Assembly: GCA_026419705.1 (NCBI GenBank)
Contig: JANZYY010000204.1
Coordinates: forward strand, 1-8,490
Reading direction: 5' to 3'
DNA length: 8,490 bases
Origin: Fischerella sp.
GTDB taxonomy: Bacteria > Cyanobacteriota > Cyanobacteriia > Cyanobacteriales > Nostocaceae
Under the pieces are notes generated by a model, which worked only from the letters and a program-made list of their open reading frames with translations, searched no databases and was not told the DNA's origin. Position numbers and translations under genes: made by a program. Shown in pieces: positions 1 through 5,588 of the stretch (within the stretch, counting starts at the first letter, position 1; every line of letters starts with the position of its first letter).

Positions 1-42
1 CCACTAACCACTAACCACTAACCACTAACCACTAACCACTAA
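1..42 (+). repeat. Tandem heptamer array, six perfect CCACTAA units
   Basis: Six uninterrupted copies of CCACTAA fill the left edge of the window. The last unit (36-42) contains the stop codon of the HIT gene remnant, read on the minus strand as TAG at 41-39. The array runs off the window, so its true length is unknown, and it probably caused the assembly break here. It belongs to the same CNACYAA family as the arrays at 2661, 6611, 7235 and 8441. Such short tandem heptamers (STRR) are known from heterocyst-forming cyanobacteria and have no established function. Confidence 0.93.
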
Positions 43-474
43 ATTTTAAATTCTTGACGCACTTTAGCTGCAACTGCTGCAGCTTCTTCATCACTTACCC
101 AGTTGCTTAAACCTATTTGATTCAGAAACTTTTTCAGCTGTAGGTAAATTAACAGCTTAAGATTACCTACAGCCGTGTTTTTGCTGCGAGGAATTACGTG
201 AAAGTGGATGTGGTGGACTTGTTCACCCCAAAGAGCAAAGGGAGAGTGCTAAACAGGTCTTTTGGACAATTTCTCCTAAAGCAGTTGCTCCTGCTGGTGT
301 TAATTCTGCCAAATGTTCGCAATGTCGTTTCAGCTTAATGATTAAGTAATTTGATACTAAAACAGGACTGAGAGAATGTTCCACAATCCAATAATCATCT
401 TCATAGATTGTGTCACCAGGAGCTTGTAGTTTTCCAGCCAAGACACTACAAGCTAAGCATTCTTCCTTTAACAT
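39..474 (-). pseudogene. HIT (histidine triad) family protein, frameshifted remnant
   Basis: Two reading frames together make one HIT-family nucleotide hydrolase/transferase-like protein. Frame one starts at ATG 474 (MLKEECLACSVLAGK, then IYEDDYWIVEHS and KRHCEHLAELTPAG) and hits TGA at 225-223. The next frame, shifted by one base, carries the catalytic histidine triad: HHIHFHVIPR lies at 215-186, with triad histidines at 212-210, 206-204 and 200-198. It continues through VSDEEAAAVAAKVRQEF to TAG at 41-39 inside the heptamer array. Between KTCLALS and the triad the usual stretch of roughly ten residues is missing, so there is probably also a small deletion. Removing one G from the GGGG run at 226-229 (plus-strand CCCC) would join CSLG to EQVHHIHFH in frame. 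The product as read lacks the triad and should be inactive. Family assignment is secure. Whether the lesions are genuine or an assembly error cannot be settled from the sequence alone. Confidence 0.85.
137..173. repeat. 11-bp perfect inverted repeat inside the HIT remnant
   Basis: GCTGTAGGTAA (137-147) is mirrored exactly by TTACCTACAGC (163-173) across a 15-base spacer. A competing 6-bp pairing exists between AGCTGT (136-141) and ACAGCT (152-157). It falls between the triad block and the conserved C-terminal VSDEEAAA block, where the protein reads as an unfamiliar lysine/leucine-rich stretch. This is compatible with a small palindromic insertion, but that is inference. Confidence 0.7.
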
Positions 475-487
475 TACTGTTATTTTC

Positions 488-512
488 TCTTCAAAGCTTT
501 TACTTTTGAAGA
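488..512. other. Hairpin in the divergent HIT/methyltransferase spacer
   Basis: TCTTCAAA (488-495) and TTTGAAGA (505-512) form an 8-bp perfect stem around a 9-base loop. It lies 14 bases upstream of the HIT remnant's ATG and would sit in that gene's 5' leader. The rest of the 475-631 spacer is AT-rich. It shows several TATA-like hexamers but no -35/-10 pair that I would defend. Confidence 0.45.
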
Positions 513-631
513 TAGTACAACTGCTTCCGTTCTCAGATTTTATAAGGTATATTTTTAGTATTTTAAAGTTGTTGTTACACGTGAACTATATTTAATGAAA
601 ATTATTCAATATCTTTGAATCACGGAAAACA

Positions 632-1537
632 ATGCAAGCAAAACCATTTTTGAAGTGGGCTGGTGGAAAAGGTCAGCTTCTTGAACAGATTGATAAATTT
701 TTGCCCGACCAGTTAGCAAGTGGTTCTATCAAAAGATACATCGAACCTTTTATTGGTGGTGGAGCTGTATTTCTGCATCTTGCAAATAGATATGAAATAG
801 AGGAATTTGTAATTTCCGATATCAATTGCGAACTAGTATTAGCCTACAAAACAATTCAAAAGAATGTAGAAGAATTGATAGAGATTTTATTAAATATTCA
901 AAATAAGTATTTATCACTTGATGAATCCGAAAGAAATTTGTATTTTTATCAAATCAGGTCACAATTCAACTTGCGCCGTCATCAAATTGATTTTCAAGTA
1001 TATAACCATGAATGGATAGAGAGAACTGCTGAAATTATTTTCCTGAACCGCACCTGTTTCAATGGATTATTTCGAGTTAACTCAAAAGGAGATTTTAATG
1101 TTCCGGTCGGAAGATACAAGAATCCAACTATATGCGATCCAAAAAATCTAAAGGCAGTTGCTCGAATTCTTCAAAAAGCTCAAATTTTCCAAGGAGACTT
1201 TACTGAGTGTGAAAAATTTGTAAGCGATAACTCTCTTATTTACTTTGATCCTCCCTATAGACCTATTAGCCAAACTGCTAATTTTACTTCTTATTCACAA
1301 CATAGTTTTGATGAGATTGAACAATTAAGACTACGAGATTTTTTCAGATTACTTGATAGTAAAGGTGCAAAGTTAATCTTGAGCAATTCCGATCCCAAAA
1401 ACGAAAACTCCAATGATAATTTCTTTGAACTAGCCTATGAAGGGTACAGAATTGAACGAGTAAAGGCGAAAAGAAATATTAATAGTGATACTTCCAGACG
1501 CAAACAAATTCATGAATTATTAATCATGAACTATTAA
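632..1537 (+). CDS. D12-class DNA adenine N6-methyltransferase, orphan (Dam/DpnM-like)
   Basis: This 301-residue enzyme should transfer a methyl group from S-adenosylmethionine to adenine N6 in a short DNA site. Motifs visible in order are FLKWAGGK (6-13), the SAM-binding EPFIGGGAVF (38-47), SDIN (62-65) with the acidic residue of motif II, LNRTCFNGL (138-146), the catalytic DPPY (206-209) and a C-terminal R-KQIHELLIMNY typical of the family. Length is slightly above E. coli Dam and DpnM. The start has GGA 8 bases upstream. GATC is the likeliest target by family, but specificity cannot be read off the sequence. No endonuclease gene lies on either side, so it appears to be a solitary methyltransferase. 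The gene is visibly more AT-rich than the right half of the window and contains no HIP1 octamer, which suggests later acquisition. It shows no damage. Confidence 0.93.
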   Translation: MQAKPFLKWAGGKGQLLEQIDKFLPDQLASGSIKRYIEPFIGGGAVFLHLANRYEIEEFVISDINCELVLAYKTIQKNVEELIEILLNIQNKYLSLDESERNLYFYQIRSQFNLRRHQIDFQVYNHEWIERTAEIIFLNRTCFNGLFRVNSKGDFNVPVGRYKNPTICDPKNLKAVARILQKAQIFQGDFTECEKFVSDNSLIYFDPPYRPISQTANFTSYSQHSFDEIEQLRLRDFFRLLDSKGAKLILSNSDPKNENSNDNFFELAYEGYRIERVKAKRNINSDTSRRKQIHELLIMNY

Positions 1538-1667
1538 ATATTAAGTTTATACAGCATGTGAAATTTTATGTTATTTAGGCATGTTTCCGACTTATGGTGA
1601 TAATTAGGGCATCTGAAAGGATGAATTTTATAATTTGGCGATGCTTTCTACTCTATTTTCATCTTGA

Positions 1668-2231
1668 TTAATCTGTATATCGCCAATATATCCCGTCTTT
1701 TTGCTGAATGAAATGATAACTAATCAGCTCGCGCCTGAGATTAGAAAAATCAGGATGGTAACGCTTGAGAATTTCATCAATTGTACGTTCTGAGTACTGA
1801 ACTCCCACTTCAAATTTATTCGCTAACCACTTTAAAATTACCAAGCGTTTTTTACGACTCGCAGGAATTTCTTTAAGACGTTCTCCTTCTATATAAGTCT
1901 GGAGTATTTTAGTTTCCCATACTTCTGTATCCACATCCTCAATCCAAGAAGCTATATTCTGTGGCGTCAGAATTTCTTTGCTGACGCTTTGTAAAGTATT
2001 GCCATCTAACTGGTAAAGGTGAGTATTACCTTCAGGACGCATGGTCACTAGATTTACTTCTTTTAATTTCGCCAAATGATGAGATACTGTTGGTTCTTTA
2101 AGTTGCAGTAATACCGCCAATTCTTCGACACTGCACTCTTGGTTAGCCAGAAAACCTAAAATCTTTAATCGGCTTTCATCAGCCAAAGCTTTGAAGAAAC
2201 GTAGCAAGATTTGAAATTGTTCCGTTTTCAT
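1668..2231 (-). CDS. ArsR-family winged-helix regulator with C-terminal DUF2087
   Basis: This is a cytoplasmic DNA-binding repressor candidate of 187 residues. Residues 1-88 are an ArsR-type winged helix (FFKALADESRLKILGFL, then recognition helix KEPTVSHHLAKLKEVNLV at 45-62, then the wing MRPEGNTHLYQL). Residues about 125-186 match DUF2087 (KKRLVILKWLANKF, then FSNLRRELISYHFIQ and IYWRY). The SmtB/ArsR metal-site motif ELCVCD is absent. Only one cysteine (C33) lies in the corresponding helix, so metal sensing is unlikely and the ligand is unknown. The start at 2231 gives a normal ArsR N-terminus but has no Shine-Dalgarno sequence. A perfect palindrome 12 bases upstream of the ATG strongly suggests autoregulation. 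The nearest possible target across the spacer is the glutathionyl-hydroquinone reductase, but that gene ends there and does not begin there, so regulation of it is not supported. Confidence 0.9.
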   Translation of the reverse strand: MKTEQFQILLRFFKALADESRLKILGFLANQECSVEELAVLLQLKEPTVSHHLAKLKEVNLVTMRPEGNTHLYQLDGNTLQSVSKEILTPQNIASWIEDVDTEVWETKILQTYIEGERLKEIPASRKKRLVILKWLANKFEVGVQYSERTIDEILKRYHPDFSNLRRELISYHFIQQKDGIYWRYTD

Positions 2232-2236
2232 AATCT

Positions 2237-2242
2237 GTTATA
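2237..2242 (-). promoter_or_regulatory. Putative -10 (TATAAC) of the ArsR gene
   Basis: On the minus strand TATAAC lies 5 bases before the ATG. A weak -35-like TTAGAT sits 16 bases further upstream (2259-2264), inside the palindrome. If used, transcription would start at about the A of the ATG and give a leaderless mRNA, which fits the absence of a Shine-Dalgarno sequence. This is inference from spacing only. Confidence 0.35.
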
Positions 2243-2243
2243 A

Positions 2244-2269
2244 ACTAATTAGATTTAAATCTAATTAGT
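2244..2269. promoter_or_regulatory. 26-bp perfect palindrome, probable ArsR-type operator
   Basis: ACTAATTAGATTT (2244-2256) is followed immediately by its exact reverse complement (2257-2269), with no spacer and no mismatch. Each arm contains CTAATTAG, itself an 8-bp palindrome. The site covers the likely -35/spacer region of the regulator's promoter, which is the usual position for a dimeric ArsR repressor. A third CTAATTAG lies at 2553-2560. Confidence 0.8.
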
Positions 2270-2296
2270 ATTCGTTCGAATCAGTGGACCAATAGT

Positions 2297-2327
2297 CATC
2301 AATCACAGCAGAGTTGCTGTATTGATG
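2297..2327. other. Strong bulged hairpin (13 bp)
   Basis: CATCAAT (2297-2303) pairs with ATTGATG (2321-2327), and ACAGCA (2305-2310) pairs with TGCTGT (2315-2320). The loop is GAGT and a single C (2304) is bulged. No long T-run follows on either strand, so it is a poor intrinsic terminator. It could be a structured RNA element, a protein site or part of a small dispersed repeat. Confidence 0.6.
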
Positions 2328-2549
2328 GATTTTGTCTGTATGTTGATTTTGTTACGTTTTTCTAAGAATATTGAGATTTCTTAAGCAGTTTTTTACATTT
2401 CGCCATACTTAGCTGCTTATTTAATCGAAAAAGAAAAAAACAGAGTACCCTGAAGCAAGGTAAAAACGACAGATTTCTGCTTCCAGAACTTATGGAAGAA
2501 CAACAGTTAGTTCAGCAGCTTTATTAGATTATCGAGCCAGAAAAATAAT

Positions 2550-2563
2550 AAACTAATTAGTTT
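2550..2563. promoter_or_regulatory. Palindrome AAACTAATTAGTTT, possible second regulator site
   Basis: This perfect 14-bp palindrome shares ACTAATTAG with the 26-bp ArsR operator about 300 bp away. With the two copies in the operator these are the only CTAATTAG sites I noticed, and all lie in this spacer. It may be a secondary or looping site, but no gene starts next to it. Confidence 0.4.
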
Positions 2564-2618
2564 TTCCTAATCGGCAAATAAAAATTAAAAATAGTAGAAC
2601 AAAAGGCAGGAGCAAAAA

Positions 2619-2635
2619 TCTGCTTCCAGATACTG
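2619..2635 (-). terminator. Weak terminator-like hairpin downstream of the reductase
   Basis: Read on the minus strand, ATCTG-GAAG-CAGAT is followed by TTTTTG, about 40 bases beyond the reductase stop codon. The stem is only 5 bp and the T-run is short, so efficiency is doubtful. The same core TCTGGAAGCAGA recurs at 2476-2487 without a T-run. Confidence 0.3.
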
Positions 2636-2660
2636 GGGATTAGTAAAAATCAACAACCAA

Positions 2661-2681
2661 CCACTAACCACTAACCACTAA
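2661..2681 (+). repeat. Tandem heptamer, three CCACTAA units
   Basis: Three perfect units overlap the 3' end of the reductase gene. On the minus strand the first unit is translated out of phase as part of GVSG and the second supplies the TAG stop (2673-2671). Confidence 0.9.
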
Positions 2682-3717
2682 CACCCAACCCTATATTTTC
2701 ACGATGATGTGGTTCCAAAAGACTTGTGATATCGGGACCACAGGGGATAATCCCACCAGGATTGAGTGGGAAAAGGTTCCCATAGTAATCTCGTTTCACA
2801 CTTTCTAAATCGCAGGTGTCCGCAACTCCTGGAAGCTGATACAAGTCACGCAAGTAAGCTCCCAGATTTTTATAGTCTTGAATTCTCTTGCGATTGCACT
2901 TGAATAGTCCGTAGTAGACTATATCAAAGCGGAATAGTGTAGTAAACAAACGCACGTCTGCCAGTGTGACTCTTTCTCCGCACAGGTATCGACTCATTTC
3001 TAGCGCCGCGTCAATTTCGTCCAAAGTAGTGAAAAGTTCGTGACAAGCTTTGTCATATGCTGCTTGAGTTTGAGCAAAGCCGCAGCGATACACGCCGTTA
3101 TTTACCGCATGGTAGATTTTCTCGTTCCAACGATCAATTTGCTCGCGTAGTTCTTCCGGATAAAGGTCAAGTGTGGAATTAGTTGCGAACTCGTTGAACT
3201 GAGAGTTCAACATCACAATAATCTCTGCGCTTTCATTGTTAACTATCGTCTTGGTTTGCATATCCCACAGCACGGGAACCGTACAGCGCCCTTTGTAACC
3301 TGGTTGTGCTAGATTATAAAGTTCGGGAAGAGTGCGACAACCTTCTTCTTGTTGGTTAAGAACCCAGATTCCCTCGTTCGATGAAGGAGACACAATAGAT
3401 ACTGGTATGGCATCTTCAAGACCTTTGAGCGATCGCACAACTAGGGTTCTGTGTGCCCAAGGACATCCTAAACCAACATAAAGACGATAGCGCCCCGCTT
3501 CTGGTTGATAGGGATTACCAGCTTCCGTGCTGATGGAGTTCCGGAACTGACTAGCAGGACGGATGTATTCTCCCGACTTGTTGCGGGGAGCAAGATTCGA
3601 CATCATGATCTGCCAAAGAGTCGTCCAGACAAATTTTCCTAACCTGATGACGATCCCAGAAGGAAGCGACTTACCCTGTTTCTGTGTCTGTTGGTTGCTC
3701 AAATTTTTGTCCCGCAC
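2671..3717 (-). CDS. Glutathionyl-hydroquinone reductase (Xi-class GST, YqjG/ECM4-like)
   Basis: This cytoplasmic enzyme reductively removes glutathione from glutathionyl-hydroquinones using a catalytic cysteine and a second glutathione. The 348-residue protein has the hallmark CPWAHR (85-90, catalytic C85), the thioredoxin-fold VPVLWD (147-152) and NNESAEI (160-166). Its helical GST C-domain includes NNGVYRCGFAQTQAAYD (206-222) and LADVRLFTTLFRFD (252-265). It ends with KRDYYGNLFPLNPGGIIPCGP (308-328). The start is GTG, supported by GAGGAG 8 bases upstream. It begins 4 bases after the stop of the severed Uma2 tail, so translation is probably coupled. The last residues, GVSG, come from the heptamer repeat and not from family sequence. 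Family assignment is firm. The physiological substrate in this host is unknown. Confidence 0.93.
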   Translation of the reverse strand: MRDKNLSNQQTQKQGKSLPSGIVIRLGKFVWTTLWQIMMSNLAPRNKSGEYIRPASQFRNSISTEAGNPYQPEAGRYRLYVGLGCPWAHRTLVVRSLKGLEDAIPVSIVSPSSNEGIWVLNQQEEGCRTLPELYNLAQPGYKGRCTVPVLWDMQTKTIVNNESAEIIVMLNSQFNEFATNSTLDLYPEELREQIDRWNEKIYHAVNNGVYRCGFAQTQAAYDKACHELFTTLDEIDAALEMSRYLCGERVTLADVRLFTTLFRFDIVYYGLFKCNRKRIQDYKNLGAYLRDLYQLPGVADTCDLESVKRDYYGNLFPLNPGGIIPCGPDITSLLEPHHRENIGLGVSG

Positions 3718-3721
3718 AAGA

Positions 3722-3811
3722 TTATCTCCTCAATTTCTCTACAAATGCTTGATGTTCTGCTGTTTGCAATCCTTGCTGAACAACAGCTAGAACCTCAGCC
3801 ATCTTACCTTC
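3722..3811 (-). pseudogene. Severed C-terminal tail of the Uma2 gene
   Basis: Directly after the TGA at 3814-3812 the same frame stays open for 29 codons to TAA at 3724-3722. It reads EGK, then MAEVLAVVQQGLQTAEHQAF and VEKLRR. Uma2 proteins of cyanobacteria commonly end in this kind of tail (a VLA-x3-QQGL segment followed by EH--FV--L). That is recollection of the family, not a search. An ATG (3802-3800) preceded by GAGAAGG could allow re-initiation as a 26-residue peptide, but the homology argues that it is the lost end of the gene next to it. Confidence 0.7.
3726..3731 (-). promoter_or_regulatory. Shine-Dalgarno GAGGAG deciding the GTG start
   Basis: On the minus strand GAGGAG precedes GTG 3717 by 8 bases and selects that non-ATG start. 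It lies inside the last codons of the severed Uma2 tail (KLRR-stop), so ribosomes finishing that frame would land on it. Confidence 0.8.
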
Positions 3812-4399
3812 TCACAAAGCGTTGACTGCTAACCATAGTCCAGGGAAGATCTGGCTGCGAATGACTCCGGTTGCATCTGGTTCTAGCGAGATATATCGCC
3901 CTTGATGAAGCGTGAACCAATCTAGGCGATTTTCGTAACTTTGCCAGACAATATACTCTTGTACTCCACTGCGGCGATAGGCGTTGAGTTTGTCATTGAG
4001 GTCATAAGCAGCACTGCTAGCAGCAATTTCTGCAATTAATTCCGGTGTACCTTCAATATAATCATCATCACTGATGCAAGATTTGCCGCCCACCTCTGGT
4101 TCAATTCGTAATAGGGCATCAGGTTGAGGTTTGTTATCAGGATCTAAGCGTACGGTGGCGTTGTCCTGTAAATCTACTCCAGGCGTTGCAGCACTATAGG
4201 TTCCCAGCCAAGTCATCATTTTCGCATGGGGTCTACCATGACTTTTAGCAGGTACAGGTGAAGCCAAGTACACTACTCCTTCTATCAATTCTGCTTTCAT
4301 ATTCTGCAGCATTGCCCGATCGCGGCGCTTGAATTCGTAGCGAGTTAAGCGATCGCCACTTTCTAAAGGAGGAAGGTTGGTAGTAGATATAGCTGACAT
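3812..4399 (-). CDS. Uma2-family (DUF820) PD-(D/E)XK nuclease-like protein, truncated by TGA
   Basis: Uma2 proteins share the restriction-endonuclease fold and are expanded in cyanobacteria. Their cellular role is not established. The 195 residues show AELIEGVVYLASPVP (36-50), QPDALL (92-97, D94), ELIAEIAASS (120-129, E124) and K137 in DLNDKLNAYRRSGVQEYIVW (133-152). The D-E-K set expected of the nuclease core is therefore present. The ending FPGLWLAVNAL stops at an in-frame TGA. Without it the protein would run to 224 residues and a family-like C-terminus. A TTA leucine codon is one change away. The core fold may survive the loss. There is no clear Shine-Dalgarno sequence at ATG 4399. The gene is first in a unit with the reductase downstream. 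It contains one HIP1 site (4349-4356). Confidence 0.88.
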   Translation of the reverse strand: MSAISTTNLPPLESGDRLTRYEFKRRDRAMLQNMKAELIEGVVYLASPVPAKSHGRPHAKMMTWLGTYSAATPGVDLQDNATVRLDPDNKPQPDALLRIEPEVGGKSCISDDDYIEGTPELIAEIAASSAAYDLNDKLNAYRRSGVQEYIVWQSYENRLDWFTLHQGRYISLEPDATGVIRSQIFPGLWLAVNAL

Positions 4400-4474
4400 A
4401 GGAGCAACAAACTCTACGCTTTTACATCGATCCTACGCGACCGATAAGAAAATATTCAGCCGTTGGTAGTAATC

Positions 4475-4487
4475 CCTCAGACTGAGG
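4475..4487. promoter_or_regulatory. 13-bp inverted repeat upstream of the Uma2 gene
   Basis: CCTCAGACTGAGG is a perfect dyad around a central A, about 75 bp before the Uma2 start. It could be an operator for the Uma2-reductase unit. No matching second copy or clear promoter hexamers were found beside it. Confidence 0.3.
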
Positions 4488-4503
4488 TAGAGTTCGTGCT
4501 GCT

Positions 4504-4623
4504 GTGCCTAAGGAGGAAGCACATACCTATCGTCCGTGTCAAGGGGAACTTGCTGATTATGCGTTAATTCTCACTTTGGATGGCTACGGGGAATGGAGAA
4601 AATTGCCGAAAACTGCCCGAATA
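4504..4623 (+). pseudogene. Possible gene relic, unrecognised
   Basis: A plus-strand frame from GTG 4504 reads protein-like through ELADYALILTLDGYGEWRKL and then runs on, antisense to the ABC gene, to a stop at 4728. An in-frame TGA sits at 4483-4485 just upstream. I do not recognise a family. It may be the remaining 3' part of a lost gene or a chance open frame. The overlap with a solid gene on the other strand makes a functional product unlikely. Confidence 0.2.
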
Positions 4624-5298
4624 TCACGCTACCGAAACAGGTTCTTCAACCTTGCTTCCCAGTGTCAAAGGGTCAATTGGTTTGAGTTCACCATGCTTGA
4701 TACTCCAGCAACGATCGGCGACTGCTAACATATCCCCAGCATCGTGAGTAACTATTAATAGGGTCCAATCTTTTTTTAGTTTCGCCAATAGATTTACCAG
4801 TTGCCGACGCATCGACCAATCCAAGCCTGCAGTCGGTTCATCTAATAATAATAAATTAGGCTGGCGAATTAACTGCACAGCTAAAGCCAAACGTCGTTGC
4901 TGACCCCCACTTAAAGCATGGGGTGGTGTACTCAATGATAAATGCTCTAATCCTACTTCTTGCAACGCCTGCTTGACCCTTTCTGTTCCCAATTCTGGAT
5001 GTCCCAAACGCAGTTCTTCCAAAATCGTACCGCCACAAAAATGCCGTTCGGGAAACTGAAATACCAATCCTGCTAATTGCTGTAGCTGTTCAGCGGTCAG
5101 CATTTGTTCGTGCCAAAAAATAGAACCAGATGTGGGTTCTGCTAATCCAGATAAAATTTCGAGCAACGTACTTTTCCCAGAACCGCTCGGCCCAATAATC
5201 AGACCCAGCTGTTTGGGTGCTAAGTCTAGATTAATTGATTTGAGAATCGCTGTTGGGCAAGCTGTGGGATGATAAACTACATTTCTGAGATAGAGCAT
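4624..5298 (-). CDS. ABC transporter ATPase, EcfA/CbiO-like (plastid ABCI11-like)
   Basis: This 224-residue nucleotide-binding subunit powers an ABC importer, probably of the energy-coupling factor type, on the cytoplasmic face of the membrane. All ATPase motifs are intact: Walker A GPSGSGKST (36-44), Q-loop VFQFPERHF (79-87, Q81), signature LSGGQQRR (129-136), Walker B LLLLDEPTAGLD (149-160) and switch histidine H185 in VTHD. The FQFPE Q-loop context resembles EcfA proteins and the cyanobacterial/plastid ABCI11 group. No transmembrane or substrate-binding partner lies in the window, so the cargo cannot be named and the partner must be encoded elsewhere. There is no clear Shine-Dalgarno sequence before ATG 5298. 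Start and length fit the family. Confidence 0.92.
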   Translation of the reverse strand: MLYLRNVVYHPTACPTAILKSINLDLAPKQLGLIIGPSGSGKSTLLEILSGLAEPTSGSIFWHEQMLTAEQLQQLAGLVFQFPERHFCGGTILEELRLGHPELGTERVKQALQEVGLEHLSLSTPPHALSGGQQRRLALAVQLIRQPNLLLLDEPTAGLDWSMRRQLVNLLAKLKKDWTLLIVTHDAGDMLAVADRCWSIKHGELKPIDPLTLGSKVEEPVSVA

Positions 5299-5345
5299 TT
5301 GTTCAGATTACCAAAAAGTCAGCAACTTATCTATTAACTACACTG

Positions 5346-5361
5346 CTTTGCAGCTGCAAAG
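5346..5361. promoter_or_regulatory. 16-bp perfect palindrome CTTTGCAGCTGCAAAG
   Basis: The palindrome lies 47 bp upstream of the ABC ATPase start and is its nearest dyad. A run of eight A residues follows after TCCCG. It could be an operator or a cruciform-prone site. No regulator is identified. Confidence 0.45.
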
Positions 5362-5386
5362 TCCCGAAAAAAAATTTATAGTGCAT

Positions 5387-5428
5387 TAGCTATGTTCATA
5401 CCTTAATATGTAATAGCTATAAACATAC
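5387..5428. repeat. Two near-identical 15-mers (TAGCTAT-NNN-CATAC)
   Basis: TAGCTATGTTCATAC (5387-5401) and TAGCTATAAACATAC (5414-5428) agree at 12 of 15 positions and start 27 bp apart. The conserved halves around a free centre resemble paired binding sites for one factor. Confidence 0.4.
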
Positions 5429-5588
5429 TATTTCTGTCGGCAGCAAAGAACAAATGAAGCTGCTACTCCTATTCACGATCAATTGTGGCAAACTTAACTT
5501 GGAACTATAGCTACAACAAGCACAGGAATCTGCTAGCATAGCCACAGTCACAATATATACATAACTTTGCCTGACACAACCGCAAGTC

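Larger units (their letters stand above)
2270..2660. other. Gene-poor spacer of about 390 bp with small dyads
   Basis: I find no convincing gene here in any frame. The AT-rich stretch holds a bulged 13-bp hairpin (2297-2327), two copies of the mini-hairpin TCTGCTTCCAGA (2476-2487 and 2619-2630) and the palindrome AAACTAATTAGTTT (2550-2563). A plus-strand frame around 2440-2517 reads RFLLPELMEEQQLVQQLY before a stop, but it has no start or family match that I recognise. It could be a gene relic. Confidence 0.5.

Noticed and set aside
1..42. CRISPR array or telomere-like repeat
   Set aside because: The 7-base units have no spacers, so this is not CRISPR. The TTAGTGG strand only superficially resembles telomeric repeats and recurs in short internal arrays.
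410..595. 61-codon plus-strand open frame
   Set aside because: Antisense to the start of the HIT remnant, low-complexity hydrophobic content and no family resemblance.
1538..1667. Terminator between the methyltransferase and the ArsR gene
   Set aside because: Only short, widely spaced dyads (for example GCATC/GATGC) and no stem followed by a T-run.
475..2231. Restriction-modification or phage-defence system around the methyltransferase
   Set aside because: No endonuclease, helicase or toxin gene is adjacent. The neighbours are a broken HIT gene and a DNA-binding regulator with its own operator.
3563..3790. 75-codon plus-strand open frame
   Set aside because: Antisense shadow of the well-supported reductase and the Uma2 tail.
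4510..4562. Short frame after a perfect AAGGAGG (ATA start, 14 codons)
   Set aside because: Non-canonical start and trivial length. The Shine-Dalgarno match is probably coincidental.
4856..5038. 60-codon minus-strand open frame
   Set aside because: Alternative frame within the intact ABC ATPase gene.
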